Notes: generated from the sequence alone by a model not told the origin. DNA of 64,000 nucleotides from Aegicerativicinus sediminis (GCF_015476115.1 NZ_CP064295.1:2226001-2290000); one strand, 5' to 3'; shown: positions 46,557 through 55,148, counted from the stretch's first letter. A program made the numbers and translations.

Positions 46557-47231
46557 TTATTCTTCACGCTTGGGCGATATCATAATATGCGCTCTATGTG
46601 TTCCAGGATCCATAATCCATGGATGGTTTGGGCTTACAGGTGACTCGGGAAGCCCTGTGGATTCTGAGGTGGCAAATGGCAAATAAACTACATATCGGTA
46701 ATGTGCTCCATCTACCTTAGAAGTTTCAGGGTCGTATTGTTCTCCGGCCCCAAAATAGATATGCAGGGTTGAACCAGGATCGCCCATTTTAAGATTGCCA
46801 GCCTTAATCTCATTCTCTCGAATTTCGAAAATTTCTTGCGGAGTTTTCCCCTCGGCTTTAAGTTCGCGGCCTCTTGCCATAAAGGGTTCTAGACTTTCAT
46901 GGTAGCAAGCAGCACTGAAGCCAACCTTTTTAGGGTCGTCTGCCAAAACAATAAATTCATTGTTACCCTCCCTCATCGTTACAAATTCTCCAGCCATATT
47001 AAAGCCAATAACTTTACAGCCATCCCTGCTTTCTTCTGGAGCTGCCATTAAAGCCGTTGCCAGCAAGGCTTCATCCGTATTAATAGGGGTTAAATTTATA
47101 GTTGCCTCAGCAGGAGTTTCTTGCGAAGTTTCAGTAGCTGTTGGTTCTTCTGTTTGTACTTCTTTTTTTTCTGATGAGTTACAGGAAATCAATATCCCTG
47201 TGAAAATTAGGGTAGCAATAAGATGTTTCAT
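46557..47231 (-). CDS. Lipoprotein of unknown function
   Basis: A 224-residue lipoprotein: MKHLIATLIFTGILISCNS with Cys17 in the lipobox, then a Glu/Thr-rich linker (about residues 20-45) as found in surface or periplasmic lipoproteins. The body contains SRDGCKVIGFNMAGEFVTMR, SAACYHESLEPFMARGRELK and HYRYVVYLPFATS, ending HRAHIMISPKREE. I do not recognise the family. The two Cys (DGCKV, SAACY) and the DPGTHRAHIM tail are the most distinctive parts. It lies 47 bp from the serine hydrolase gene on the same strand. A TATCTTTA box lies about 44 bp upstream on the minus strand. Confidence 0.75.
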   Translation of the reverse strand: MKHLIATLIFTGILISCNSSEKKEVQTEEPTATETSQETPAEATINLTPINTDEALLATALMAAPEESRDGCKVIGFNMAGEFVTMREGNNEFIVLADDPKKVGFSAACYHESLEPFMARGRELKAEGKTPQEIFEIRENEIKAGNLKMGDPGSTLHIYFGAGEQYDPETSKVDGAHYRYVVYLPFATSESTGLPESPVSPNHPWIMDPGTHRAHIMISPKREE

Positions 47232-47288
47232 TTTGGTTGGTGTTTTTAGATTCGAACTTTGGATAAGGTTTCTTTAAAGATAGGATTT

Positions 47289-47675
47289 TTATGGTATAAC
47301 GTTAGATGGTTTTCTCAACGCCTTAATAAGAAGGAAGGATAAAGCCAAAAATGGTAGGGTGGAAATGATTAATTTCCAATTTAGGTTTAATATACCTATA
47401 AAGAAAATGAAGGCCAACAATAATCCTAACATGGCAATTGCAACATAAACCGACCATTTAATGGGCTTTTTTAAAAAAAGATTAAATAAAAGAACCAATT
47501 GACCTAAAAGTGGAAGAATTGTAAAAGGATGGATAGCCTCTTTTGTGTTAAAAATCAATTTGTAAATTACTTCATATTCGGCCTCAAAAAGAAACATGGT
47601 GTTGTTGTCTCCCCATTCCAAATAGCCTAATAATGAGGAAAGTATTACTAACAGTATTAGTAGTTTTGTGCTCAT
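47289..47675 (-). CDS. Small membrane protein, unrecognised
   Basis: A 128-residue protein with four hydrophobic segments (start KLLILLVILSSLLGYLEW, then FTILPLLGQLVLLFNLFL, VYVAIAMLGLLLAFIFFI, IISTLPFLALSFLLIKAL). No motif recognised. Its start overlaps the end of the DUF2007 gene by 4 bp (47672-47675), the ATGA arrangement of translationally coupled genes, so the two are one operon. Confidence 0.65.
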   Translation of the reverse strand: MSTKLLILLVILSSLLGYLEWGDNNTMFLFEAEYEVIYKLIFNTKEAIHPFTILPLLGQLVLLFNLFLKKPIKWSVYVAIAMLGLLLAFIFFIGILNLNWKLIISTLPFLALSFLLIKALRKPSNVIP

Positions 47676-47911
47676 TCTTTTAAATATTCGGTTACTATCT
47701 GTTCAGCTTTTTCCTTATCACTATTGGAAACAAATATTTTAACAGCACCAAATCCTCCTGAAGAGGTATGCCACGGATTCAGAGTCCCCATGATTTCATC
47801 TTTTATAAACACCCTAATTTCTGCATCTTCAAGAATGGTTTTTACCATTCCGACTTCGATGAATGATCCTGAATAAACTTCTATGATTGGTATTTCATGC
47901 TCACTATTCAT
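47672..47911 (-). CDS. DUF2007 domain protein
   Basis: A 79-residue protein matching the DUF2007 (putative prokaryotic signal transducing) domain: IEVYSGSFIEVGMVKTILED, then AEIRVFIKDE and GAVKIFVSNSDKEKAEQIV. The family has a ferredoxin-like fold and unknown role. It overlaps the following membrane protein gene by 4 bp, so it is probably translated together with it. It lies 29 bp past the DUF4199 gene on the same strand. Confidence 0.85.
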   Translation of the reverse strand: MNSEHEIPIIEVYSGSFIEVGMVKTILEDAEIRVFIKDEIMGTLNPWHTSSGGFGAVKIFVSNSDKEKAEQIVTEYLKE

Positions 47912-47940
47912 AGTGTGATGTTTAAAATCTCCTATCTAAA

Positions 47941-48435
47941 TCAATCGGACTTTGAGTTTTTTGAACGAATAAAAATCATAACTATCGCGGTCGTTAATAT
48001 TCCCATAATTAAACTTCCAATGGCTCCTTGAATTACATAGCTTCCAAAATTGAAATATTCTGAAGCCTCCTCTGTTGATTTGTAATAGCCAAGTTCCACT
48101 GAACGTTCTATTACATTTGGAAAATATTCTGGAGCTATTACATTAGATGTGATCCACTGTGTAATCGGACTCAAAAAGGCAATAATGAGGGAGATAATGA
48201 TGCCCGAAATCAAACCTTGTTTATAACTCATTTGGCCACCGTAATAATTGTTTTTTTTGTCTTTTAAAGCCTTTACCATTACGATAATTGCTGGTATTGC
48301 AAAAAGATTGGTGAGGTACATGTGGTAATCAATATATTTTCCGTGAAGTCCTGATAGGTTTTCCAAGACCATCCAAATCAAGGCAACAATTGAAAAAATT
48401 ATGGCCCATTTCAATTCTATTTTTAGATTTTTCAT
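47941..48435 (-). CDS. DUF4199 family membrane protein
   Basis: A 164-residue protein with four membrane segments of the DUF4199 type: KIELKWAIIFSIVALIWMVL, YHMYLTNLFAIPAIIVMVKAL, YKQGLISGIIISLIIAFLSP, and GSYVIQGAIGSLIMGILTTAIVMIF, with the loop YYKSTEEASEYFNF before the last. The start at 48435 is chosen because the longer frame to 48501 overlaps the DUF4287/DUF5655 gene and adds 22 polar residues. Function unknown. Confidence 0.83.
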   Translation of the reverse strand: MKNLKIELKWAIIFSIVALIWMVLENLSGLHGKYIDYHMYLTNLFAIPAIIVMVKALKDKKNNYYGGQMSYKQGLISGIIISLIIAFLSPITQWITSNVIAPEYFPNVIERSVELGYYKSTEEASEYFNFGSYVIQGAIGSLIMGILTTAIVMIFIRSKNSKSD

Positions 48436-48442
48436 CTTCTTG

Positions 48443-48994
48443 TTAGTTAGCGTTTTCGTATGCTGATTTAATCCAATGGATTGTTTCGGAATCAATTTCA
48501 TTAATGTCTGAAAGCTTAATTTTATGGGAGCACATAGAGTTTGGCTTTTCGGCTTCTAATTTTCCTTTTGCCTCTTGCCCTTTCAGGTTAATGCCTATTT
48601 CGTATCTGCTCTTTGTAGCTGGATTTAGTATGGCGAATTGTTTTTTTCGTCTCAAACTTACATAGCTGTTTTTAGGTGCGATTTCTATATCACTGCCAAA
48701 GGATTTTATTTCAGCAATTAGTCGATGGTAAATGGGTTTGAAATGTTCTTTTCCCTTGTATTGGTTTTCAATTAAGTCTTGTTTATTAGTGGCAGAACCA
48801 GCATCGGATTGATTGGTTTTATGAGCGACCAAATTGGCAAACCCATGGGTGAATAGGTGTTTTTCTTTTAAGAATTTAATGATCTCGCCATGTTTGGTGA
48901 TGTTTTGGCTTTTAACAATGGCAATCCATTGTTCTAAAGTTTTACCTGTGTTTTTATGCAGGTTATCAACCATTGTTTGGGCTGCTTTATCCAT
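48443..48994 (-). CDS. DUF4287 / DUF5655 domain protein
   Basis: A 183-residue soluble protein with two domains. The first about 60 residues (MVDNLHKNTGKTLEQWIAIV, GEIIKFLKEKHLFTHGFANL) match DUF4287. The remainder, from HFKPIYHRLIAEIKSFGSDI through KNSYVSLRRKKQFAILNP to the end, matches DUF5655, a domain that occurs alone or joined to nucleic-acid-related domains. No catalytic residues can be named. It is transcribed just ahead of the DUF4199 gene (7 bp gap with the corrected start), so they are likely one transcript. Confidence 0.83.
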   Translation of the reverse strand: MDKAAQTMVDNLHKNTGKTLEQWIAIVKSQNITKHGEIIKFLKEKHLFTHGFANLVAHKTNQSDAGSATNKQDLIENQYKGKEHFKPIYHRLIAEIKSFGSDIEIAPKNSYVSLRRKKQFAILNPATKSRYEIGINLKGQEAKGKLEAEKPNSMCSHKIKLSDINEIDSETIHWIKSAYENAN

Positions 48995-49098
48995 TGGAAT
49001 TATTAATAAGTTTAATTATGGTTAAAAATAATAGGTTGTTATACAGCTTGATGGGGAAGGAAAACTAAGATATAAATTGTATTATTTATTTAAAAGCA

Positions 49099-49124
49099 TG
49101 AATCCCGATAATTACCGGGATTCA
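49099..49124 (-). terminator. Stem-loop after the DUF302 gene
   Basis: Inverted repeat TGAATCCCG (49099-49107) with CGGGATTCA (49116-49124), 8-base loop. On the minus strand it is followed by TGCTTTTAAATAA, a modest T tail. It lies about 60 bp past the DUF302 stop. Confidence 0.65.
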
Positions 49125-49184
49125 CGACTTTTTGCAAAAATGAAGCAAGTATTCGAGTTTTTATGTTGCAATAGGGTATTATGC

Positions 49185-49577
49185 CTAGGATAAATTTCCG
49201 ATGACATTTTTTAGCTTATGTTGAACTTCGCCCGCCATTGGCCCCAACTTATCATTTTCAACAGACATCATGGAGGCAATCGGATCTACAGCCGCAACTT
49301 CAATTTCTCCATTGTCATTTTCTAAAACCACAACATTGCAAGGCAAAAAGAGTCCGATTTTTTCTTCGGTTGTTAGGGCTTCATATGCATAAGGTGGATT
49401 ACAAGCTCCTAAAATTCTATACTTTTTAAAATCTACATTTAGTTTCTTTTTTAAGGTGGCTGCAATGTCAATTTCGGTGAGTACACCAAACCCTTCATTT
49501 TTTAACGCAACTGTTACATCTTCAATGGCTTTGTCGAAATCTTTTTCTTTTAAAATTTTACTGAAATAATAGCTCAT
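49185..49577 (-). CDS. DUF302 family protein
   Basis: A 130-residue protein matching DUF302: KDFDKAIEDVTVALKNEGFGVLTEI at the start, AATLKKKLNVDFKKYRILGACNPPYA, then TEEKIGLFLPCNVVVLENDNGE, VAAVDPIASM and a short helix at the end. The family binds ligands of unknown nature and is often found in sulfur- or redox-related settings. No signal peptide. A TTG-N20-TATCTTTA promoter lies just upstream, inside the 3' end of the preceding DUF6090 gene, and a stem-loop lies downstream, so the gene is probably a single transcription unit. Confidence 0.87.
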   Translation of the reverse strand: MSYYFSKILKEKDFDKAIEDVTVALKNEGFGVLTEIDIAATLKKKLNVDFKKYRILGACNPPYAYEALTTEEKIGLFLPCNVVVLENDNGEIEVAAVDPIASMMSVENDKLGPMAGEVQHKLKNVIGNLS

Positions 49578-49620
49578 GAGTCCTTTATATTTAGGTTTAA
49601 ATACATTATCAAATCTTACT

Positions 49621-49651
49621 TAAAGATACTCATATTTTCAATGTTTATCAA
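49621..49651 (-). promoter_or_regulatory. Bacteroidetes-type promoter for the DUF302 gene
   Basis: Read on the minus strand, TTG (complement of CAA at 49649-49651), 20 bp, TATCTTTA (complement of 49621-49628). It lies 44 bp upstream of the DUF302 start and overlaps the last codons of the DUF6090 gene at 49638. Confidence 0.5.
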
Positions 49652-50345
49652 TATCGGCCATCAACTCGAGAGCACTATTTTTCTTTTCAGTAATTAAATC
49701 TATCGAAATACTCAAATACTCAAGCATAACTGAAAAATAGTTCGAAATTTTAAAATCTTTTAATACCCCCTCTTTAAACACATTAAAATTCTGAAAATTA
49801 AGATTGTGATGTTGTAGATAAACATCGCTCATAAATTCGTTTGAAAATTTTTTGTTGGTAGCAAGAAATTGTGTTGTATTATTATTCGAAAAATAAACTG
49901 AAATTTTCTTAAGCAATGTATCATTGGTAATTTTGAACAAATCACCAGAGCTTTTCCCCAAGTCAAAGGCTGTCCTATGGGGATTGTCAACATAAAAGTA
50001 GAAGGAATATTTTATATTATTTATAAACTGTAATGAATCCAAAATTTCCCTATTAGGATTATTGAAGGCATCCAACATCCGATGACATTTTTGCAATTGA
50101 TCCTTTTTTAAGCGTAATAAGTTATTTAAGTCGGTAGTATCCTTTTGCAAATCATACCTCAAATTTAAGAGTACCTTCTTTTCAATTGTTCGATCCTTGC
50201 TATAATCGTTCCATGCATTTAATTGTAAAGCGATTAAAATGCCAACAACAACAAGAACAATTTCTCCGATGGCATATTTCAAATACTTTCCTGTTTTATT
50301 ATTCTCCATAAATTCAAATCGGATTCGTCTAAAAAGCTTTATCAT
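49638..50345 (-). CDS. DUF6090 family membrane protein (copy 5)
   Basis: A 235-residue paralogue: MIKLFRRIRFEFMENNKTGKY, membrane segment around AIGEIVLVVVGILIALQLNAW, then a helical domain (RYDLQKDTTDLNNLLRLKKD, aromatic-rich middle, end ISIDLITEKKNSALELMAD). Its first 45 residues are nearly identical to copy 6 next to it (MENNKTGKYLKYAIGEIVLVV in both), while the rest differs. The two form a tandem pair 135 bp apart, copy 6 upstream. The high N-terminal identity points to a recent duplication or gene conversion of that part. Function unknown. Confidence 0.8.
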   Translation of the reverse strand: MIKLFRRIRFEFMENNKTGKYLKYAIGEIVLVVVGILIALQLNAWNDYSKDRTIEKKVLLNLRYDLQKDTTDLNNLLRLKKDQLQKCHRMLDAFNNPNREILDSLQFINNIKYSFYFYVDNPHRTAFDLGKSSGDLFKITNDTLLKKISVYFSNNNTTQFLATNKKFSNEFMSDVYLQHHNLNFQNFNVFKEGVLKDFKISNYFSVMLEYLSISIDLITEKKNSALELMADIDKH

Positions 50346-50480
50346 AGGATCTTTTTTGTTGCCTAATCAAGGATGACAGTATTATAAATACTCTATAATA
50401 CGCTTGTAATATTACAAGATAGTAATTACATGGAGATAAGGGATTTCCTAAAGAATTTATACGGCTAAATTGATGGATGA

Positions 50481-51236
50481 TTAGGGATTAATATTATCTG
50501 AGGTTAATTCAATTATTTCATTAATTATAGTTAGAGCTTCAGTTTGCCTTCTTAAACTTTCATTTACAAAGAAAATGTGATTTTCTAAAATATTTTCGAA
50601 CTCAAGGTCAGTGAAAATGTAGTTGTAATTCGAGGGAAGTGCACCTTTTGTAGACCAATTATAGTTATTCTGAACCCCTACATCTCTCCAGGATACATAC
50701 TTGTTTAAATATGGTATTAACTGTGAAAAAATCCATTCTTCAAGCTTATCATCCCTAGAGGATAAAATGTGCAAAATAGATTTCCATTCAGATAATTTTG
50801 ATGATAGTTTAGAATTGTCTAGTGAACTTAATTTGCCCGATTGTATTATATCATCCAAAGCATTGTTAGAGGGAATATAATCACTGATAGGGAAAATTTT
50901 GTCGATTAAACTATCAATTACTTTTTGGTTAAGTTTTTGTTGGGTATTTGTTCCAATAAAACCCATGAGCTCCAAACTAGCATTTTTGGAATTTAAATGA
51001 TTCTCTTTAACAACAGTAAATTCCTTTTTACTTTGCTTGAATTCAAGATTAAGACTTTCTATGATTTTTTGACGTTCAATATCCTCTAATCGTTTTTGAT
51101 TCCAATTATTAACTTGTAAGGCAATCAAAATCCCAATAACCACAAGAACAATTTCTCCAATGGCATATTTTAAATATTTCCCAGTTTTGTTGTTCTCCAT
51201 AAGTTCAAATCTAAGTCGTCTATAGAACTTTATCAT
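50481..51236 (-). CDS. DUF6090 family membrane protein (copy 6)
   Basis: A 251-residue paralogue: MIKFYRRLRFELMENNKTGK, the membrane segment AIGEIVLVVIGILIALQV and NNWNQKRLEDIERQK, then a helical region with IDSLIDKIFPISDYIPSNNALDD and SLDNSKLSSKLSEWKSIL. The region INSGKL/SGKLSSLD pattern also occurs in copy 3 (SGKLNLLEN), which shows that the family shares more than the N-terminal anchor. The shared upstream element CTAAGATAGTAAAA lies 65 bp before the start. Function unknown. Confidence 0.8.
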   Translation of the reverse strand: MIKFYRRLRFELMENNKTGKYLKYAIGEIVLVVIGILIALQVNNWNQKRLEDIERQKIIESLNLEFKQSKKEFTVVKENHLNSKNASLELMGFIGTNTQQKLNQKVIDSLIDKIFPISDYIPSNNALDDIIQSGKLSSLDNSKLSSKLSEWKSILHILSSRDDKLEEWIFSQLIPYLNKYVSWRDVGVQNNYNWSTKGALPSNYNYIFTDLEFENILENHIFFVNESLRRQTEALTIINEIIELTSDNINP

Positions 51237-51300
51237 CGGCCATTAGTTTGCAACTCCTTAACACTGAAGGTAGATTAATTGTGTTATCCGTTGGTTTTAA

Positions 51301-51320
51301 CTAAGATAGTAAAACGCAGT
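51301..51320 (-). promoter_or_regulatory. Shared upstream element of DUF6090 copy 6
   Basis: CTAAGATAGTAAAACGCAGT. Read on the minus strand it contains TTTACTATCTTAG with TATCTTAG resembling a -7 box, 65 bp before the start codon. The same element precedes several other minus-strand genes. Confidence 0.45.
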
Positions 51321-51506
51321 AATTTAATTGAAGAAGGTAGATCATCTTCGCCAATCCTAATTTATTAGGTTAGTTTCTCATGAGTGAATGGTCTGCAGGT
51401 CGAGGAAGAAAATATACTTTGATTATTAGTTTAAATTCCAATTGATCAGTAATAATCTTATTGGGTTTTAACTTACTAACTTACATTGCTTTGGATTGAT
51501 TTTTTT

Positions 51507-51539
51507 TTGATAATCAATTAAAGTTATTCATTATCTTTA
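51507..51539 (+). promoter_or_regulatory. Bacteroidetes-type promoter for the small barrel gene
   Basis: TTG at 51507-51509, 22 bp, TATCTTTA at 51532-51539, matching TTG-N17-23-TAnnTTTG except for the last base. The start codon is at 51584. Confidence 0.5.
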
Positions 51540-51583
51540 ATTAGCTTCCTGTCGACCAGAACACCTCTTTAATTTAAGTCACA

Positions 51584-52096
51584 ATGAGGAGGTTCATAGT
51601 TTTATTTTTTTTATGTTTTAATCTTTTCTACTGTTTCGGTCAGACTTCCTATGGAGCCAGAGGACTTTCTTTGTACGGTTCCACAAACAATTTTATTGGT
51701 ATTAATGCTTTCAGTAGTGATAGATATAATATGCTAAGCTGGGGTCTTAATATTCAACTCAACGGACAAAAGATTGAGACCAAGAAGAAACGAAATGAAA
51801 ATGATGGAAAAATTGAAACGCGAAAGGGAGATTTTATTTGGTCCACTGATCTGGGTTATGGTAGAATTTTCCGTGATAGATGGACCTTGCAAGGCCAGTT
51901 GAGTCTAGGGGGTAAAAAATATTTTACAAATTTTGAAGATGAAGACGATTCGAATGATGACTATTCTCTTATCACAAGTTCTAAGTTTGTAGTAGGTGCA
52001 GGTCTGCAATTAGGCTATAGGTTTAATATTGGATTAGAGCCATTTTTAGGTGTGCACAGCCTCAGACAAATAGATATTGGCCTAAGAATATTTTAA
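51584..52096 (+). CDS. Small outer-membrane beta-barrel-like protein
   Basis: A 170-residue exported protein: signal peptide RRFIVLFFLCFNLFYCFGQ, then alternating hydrophobic and polar strands (YGARGLSLYGSTNNFIGINA, NMLSWGLNIQLNGQKI, WTLQGQLSLGGKKYFT, FVVGAGLQLGYRFNIGLEPF) ending in GLRIF, a C-terminal aromatic as for outer-membrane barrels. An internal loop KKKRNENDGKIETRKGDF is strongly charged. No family name recognised. It is convergent with the gene at 52111 (14 bp between stops) and has its own promoter candidate. Confidence 0.7.
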   Translation: MRRFIVLFFLCFNLFYCFGQTSYGARGLSLYGSTNNFIGINAFSSDRYNMLSWGLNIQLNGQKIETKKKRNENDGKIETRKGDFIWSTDLGYGRIFRDRWTLQGQLSLGGKKYFTNFEDEDDSNDDYSLITSSKFVVGAGLQLGYRFNIGLEPFLGVHSLRQIDIGLRIF

Positions 52097-52110
52097 TGGG
52101 TTTTATAATT

Positions 52111-52584
52111 TTACTCATTTATACCTGTTATCTGAAATTGCCAATTATTTTCAGTGTTGTAGCCTTTAAGGATATTTGGTGATTTAATTCCACCATAAAT
52201 TAATCCTGGGGCAGGAGCAAGAAGGATTAAGGCCAATGCTTCTCCAGTTTCTGCATATGTTGTAAGAACTGCAGCAGTCAGTGCCGCTGCATAATAGTAA
52301 AGGATGCCGTTAATGATAATTGACATGCCTAAAGGATGCTTTTTTAATTTTTCAATTTCACTTAATTTAATAGTTCTTTTTCTAATCAAGATCGTTTCAT
52401 CATCCACAATTTTAAATCTTCCTGATATCTTATGATCATCAATAGTTTTAATTCTTATTCTCTTATTTTCTTTGATTAGAAATTCTTTTGATTGTTGATC
52501 GTTAAAAACTTTAATCCCTCTCTCTTGAGCTATTGAGCAGTTGATAGTGAAAATGCTAAATATAATTAGTGACAATCTTAGCAT
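52111..52584 (-). CDS. Exported protein with two hydrophobic segments, unrecognised
   Basis: A 157-residue protein. Signal peptide MLRLSLIIFSIFTINCSIAQ, then a beta-rich stretch (RIRIKTIDDHKISGRFKIVD, DETILIRKRTIKLSEIEKL) that resembles a small SH3/LSm-like fold, followed by two hydrophobic segments (IIINGILYYYAAALTAAVL and GEALALILLAPAPGLIYG). I know similar unnamed proteins in flavobacteria but cannot name a family. It lies 37 bp downstream of the LytTR gene on the same strand and could be the end of that operon, or it could be an unrelated gene. Confidence 0.6.
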   Translation of the reverse strand: MLRLSLIIFSIFTINCSIAQERGIKVFNDQQSKEFLIKENKRIRIKTIDDHKISGRFKIVDDETILIRKRTIKLSEIEKLKKHPLGMSIIINGILYYYAAALTAAVLTTYAETGEALALILLAPAPGLIYGGIKSPNILKGYNTENNWQFQITGINE

Positions 52585-52621
52585 GGTGGTATTTAATTAA
52601 TGTGTAAAGTGATTAATTAAC

Positions 52622-53323
52622 CTATGTAAATGTGTTATTGACATAATTAAGAAATTCATTCTTAAATTTTTGGCCGATGGGGACGGTGTGGGTTTGAATG
52701 GAGATTTGGTTTCCTTTTATGCTATTCATTTTATGGAAATTAATGGCAAATGATTTATGGGTTCTGAAAAATATATGTGGGGGGAGCAGTTCTAATATGG
52801 ACGTAAAGGTGGCATTTGTTAAAATAAATTGGTCTTTTAAAAATACTTTTACGTAATCTCCATAAGCCTCAATAAACAAAATGTCATTAGAGTAAATTTT
52901 ATAAAGGATTTTGTTCGATTTAACTATTATGAAATGACGATCTTCAATATTCGAACTTGTAGGCAACTTATGGTCTGTAATTTTGTTTACCGCCGTTAAA
53001 AAGCGTTCAAAAGAAAATGGTTTAAGTAGGTAATCAACCGCATTAACTTCAAATCCATCTACTGCATATTGCGGGTAAGCGGTTGTAAAGATAACCCTAG
53101 GGGCATTCTTGAGAGATTTGTAAAATGTAAGTCCAGATATTTTGGGCATATCGATATCCAAAAAAAGCAAATCTATACTGCTGTTTTCTTTTAATACCTC
53201 AATTGCATCAATGGCGTTATCACAAACTCCTGTAAGTTCTAGGAAGTTGACGTCGCTAATGAAATGTTTTAGGACAATTTGGGAAGAAGGCTCGTCATCT
53301 ATTATCAAGCAACTTATTTTCAT
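52622..53323 (-). CDS. LytTR family response regulator
   Basis: A 233-residue regulator. The receiver domain (about 1-120) has the acidic pocket in IIDDEPSSQ, the phosphoacceptor Asp in LLFLDIDMPK, Thr in FTTAYPQY and Lys in DYLLKPFSFE. The LytTR DNA-binding domain (about 135-233) has DILFIEAYGDYVKVFLKD and IFFRTHKSFAINFHKM, the usual LytTR signatures. It is 2 bp after the histidine kinase gene, so both are one operon with the lipoprotein ahead of them. LytTR proteins bind two 9-bp direct repeats spaced by 12 bp; a match lies upstream of the barrel gene at 56168-56197. Confidence 0.92.
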   Translation of the reverse strand: MKISCLIIDDEPSSQIVLKHFISDVNFLELTGVCDNAIDAIEVLKENSSIDLLFLDIDMPKISGLTFYKSLKNAPRVIFTTAYPQYAVDGFEVNAVDYLLKPFSFERFLTAVNKITDHKLPTSSNIEDRHFIIVKSNKILYKIYSNDILFIEAYGDYVKVFLKDQFILTNATFTSILELLPPHIFFRTHKSFAINFHKMNSIKGNQISIQTHTVPIGQKFKNEFLNYVNNTFT

Positions 53324-53325
53324 AC

Positions 53326-54363
53326 TTAATACAACTCTAAAATTACCTTAAACTTATTTTCGGATTTTACGATTTTAAACGAGTGGTTATTAGGGTAAAC
53401 TATTTCTAAATTCTTCTTTATGTTATTCAATCCTACGCCTGAATAACCCTTTTCAATTACAGGGTGTTTAGGAGAATTGTTTTCAATTTCAAAAGTGAAA
53501 ATGCCGGAATTCAGCATTAGTTTAATTTTGATATAAGTATTAGCAATATCACCTTTAATACCATGCTTAAAACTGTTTTCTACTAAAGGTAATAATAACA
53601 TTGGATAGATTTTATACTTGTTGTTATCGACCTGATGAAAAAAATTTACATTATTATCTTTTTTGTGTCTGAATTGATGGAACTCTATATAATTTTTTAA
53701 CAGAGTGATTTCGTCTTCAATAAAAACTAACTCTGTATTAGAATCATAAATAACATACCGTAAAATATGGGATAACTGTACTATTGCATCTTTAGTTTCA
53801 GCCCGTTTTTCAAGTGCTAAAGAATAGATTACGTTTAGAGAATTGAATAAAAAATGAGGGTTTATTTGCGATCTTAATGTAGAAAGTTGCAATTGCATCT
53901 GTTGGTTTCTAACTTTTAAATCATAATTCTCTTTACGATTTATATAGAACCAATCTAGGGAGAGTTTAATTAAAGTGGTGGAGGCTAAAAATGCAATGAA
54001 AATGGTAAATAAAGCAATGCTAGAGTGGTAACTAATAAAGTAATATTCAGGGAAGATATAATCTACAAAGTAATCGAAGAACCACTCGTTTAAAATTGTA
54101 AAAACCAGACAGTTAAGGATAAAAATAATTATGTAAATCAGGTATTTTTCACGCTTTAAAAATGAGGGAATGAAAACATAAAAATTTAGGATAGTAGGTA
54201 TAATTAGGGTCGATAAGAAACATGCAGTATAAATAAAATCAATAGCATTTGGTTTCTCATCTCCAGTGAACATCCATAAGAACAAAGCATAAGAGAAAGC
54301 CCATAATACTAGGTTAAAAGACGAAATGTTGGGAGGTGTTATCCTTCCAGATCGAATCTCCAT
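53326..54363 (-). CDS. LytS/YpdA-type sensor histidine kinase
   Basis: A 345-residue membrane kinase. Four membrane segments fill the first 135 residues. The His_kinase block is LRSQINPHFLFNSLNVIYSL with the phosphorylated His in NPHFLF, and the ATPase part has LVENSFKHGIKGD (N box) and SGVGLNNIKKNLEIVYP (G box). No extracellular sensory domain is evident, so it may sense through the membrane segments or a partner. The ATG at 54363 follows the upstream lipoprotein stop by 1 bp; the longer frame (54375) would overlap it by 11 bp. It pairs with the LytTR regulator 2 bp downstream. Confidence 0.9.
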   Translation of the reverse strand: MEIRSGRITPPNISSFNLVLWAFSYALFLWMFTGDEKPNAIDFIYTACFLSTLIIPTILNFYVFIPSFLKREKYLIYIIIFILNCLVFTILNEWFFDYFVDYIFPEYYFISYHSSIALFTIFIAFLASTTLIKLSLDWFYINRKENYDLKVRNQQMQLQLSTLRSQINPHFLFNSLNVIYSLALEKRAETKDAIVQLSHILRYVIYDSNTELVFIEDEITLLKNYIEFHQFRHKKDNNVNFFHQVDNNKYKIYPMLLLPLVENSFKHGIKGDIANTYIKIKLMLNSGIFTFEIENNSPKHPVIEKGYSGVGLNNIKKNLEIVYPNNHSFKIVKSENKFKVILELY

Positions 54364-54364
54364 A

Positions 54365-55036
54365 TCATGCAGCACAGCGTGTTAAATTTATTTCTGTATC
54401 TGTTTTCCATTTATCCGTATCTTCTGATTTCATATATTTCTTTATAAATTTCACCAAATCTTCAGATGTTGCTGTTAAAAGTAGATTTTCACCTAACCCT
54501 ACTTTATCGTATTTTATTTTAATTTTATTTTCTTTAATCAGGGCTTCAAGTTTCTTCTCGTCTAACCACTTTATGTTTAACGAGTTATTCGATGTAATTT
54601 CTATTTTCGCTAAGGTATGCACGGCAATTAAGTGCATATCATAAATATTATTCTCCGACCCGTTCTCCTCTTGGTTCTCAAGTGGAATAAAATCTAGAAA
54701 TAATTCATTGTTTATTTTAAAGGGCATAACTATATAAGATGTTGAAGAATTGTTCTGTATGTTGTAAGCTACATAACCATCCTTATAATTATTGTAGAGT
54801 TTTTTGTTCTCTTGGTCAAGTTGGGAATAATCGGTCTTATGTTGGTCTTTTAATATTTCGTCCTTAAAAGGTTCAATATTCCAACTGCTTTGCGGTGATT
54901 CGGACCACTTACCAATTAAGGCCTCTTCAAAATATATTAGATTTTTGGTGTAGAAAGCATGTAAAGACTTAATGGCGCAGGAACTTAATAGTGCTGCTAA
55001 AACAAATAATGGAGCAATGCGCTTGATTAATTTCAT
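54365..55036 (-). CDS. Lipoprotein upstream of the LytS/LytTR pair
   Basis: A 223-residue lipoprotein: signal LFVLAALLSSCAIK with Cys20 in the lipobox. The body is mixed alpha/beta (YFEEALIGKWSESPQSSWNI, DGYVAYNIQNNSSTSYIVMP, LFLDFIPLEN, MHLIAVHTLAKIEI, IKWLDEKKLEALIKENKIKI). I do not recognise the family, but the LIGKW-S start resembles small lipocalin-like stress lipoproteins. It overlaps or abuts the kinase start, so it is translated with it, and is the natural candidate for the periplasmic input of that kinase. This is inferred from gene order only. Confidence 0.75.
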   Translation of the reverse strand: MKLIKRIAPLFVLAALLSSCAIKSLHAFYTKNLIYFEEALIGKWSESPQSSWNIEPFKDEILKDQHKTDYSQLDQENKKLYNNYKDGYVAYNIQNNSSTSYIVMPFKINNELFLDFIPLENQEENGSENNIYDMHLIAVHTLAKIEITSNNSLNIKWLDEKKLEALIKENKIKIKYDKVGLGENLLLTATSEDLVKFIKKYMKSEDTDKWKTDTEINLTRCAA

Positions 55037-55148
55037 CTGATTTGATTTTAAGTTTTAAAATTGAATTAGATGGCCTAGTATAATTTCAAATAGGCCAACT
55101 AAAACAAGAGTTGCTATAGAAATATGTATATGTGCTTTTTGAACCTAT

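Larger units (their letters stand above)
51237..51583. other. Intergenic region with two divergent promoters
   Basis: 347 bp without genes. On the left side is the shared upstream element (51301-51320) serving DUF6090 copy 6. On the right side is a plus-strand promoter candidate for the barrel gene (51507-51539). I see no small gene or RNA in between. Confidence 0.5.
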
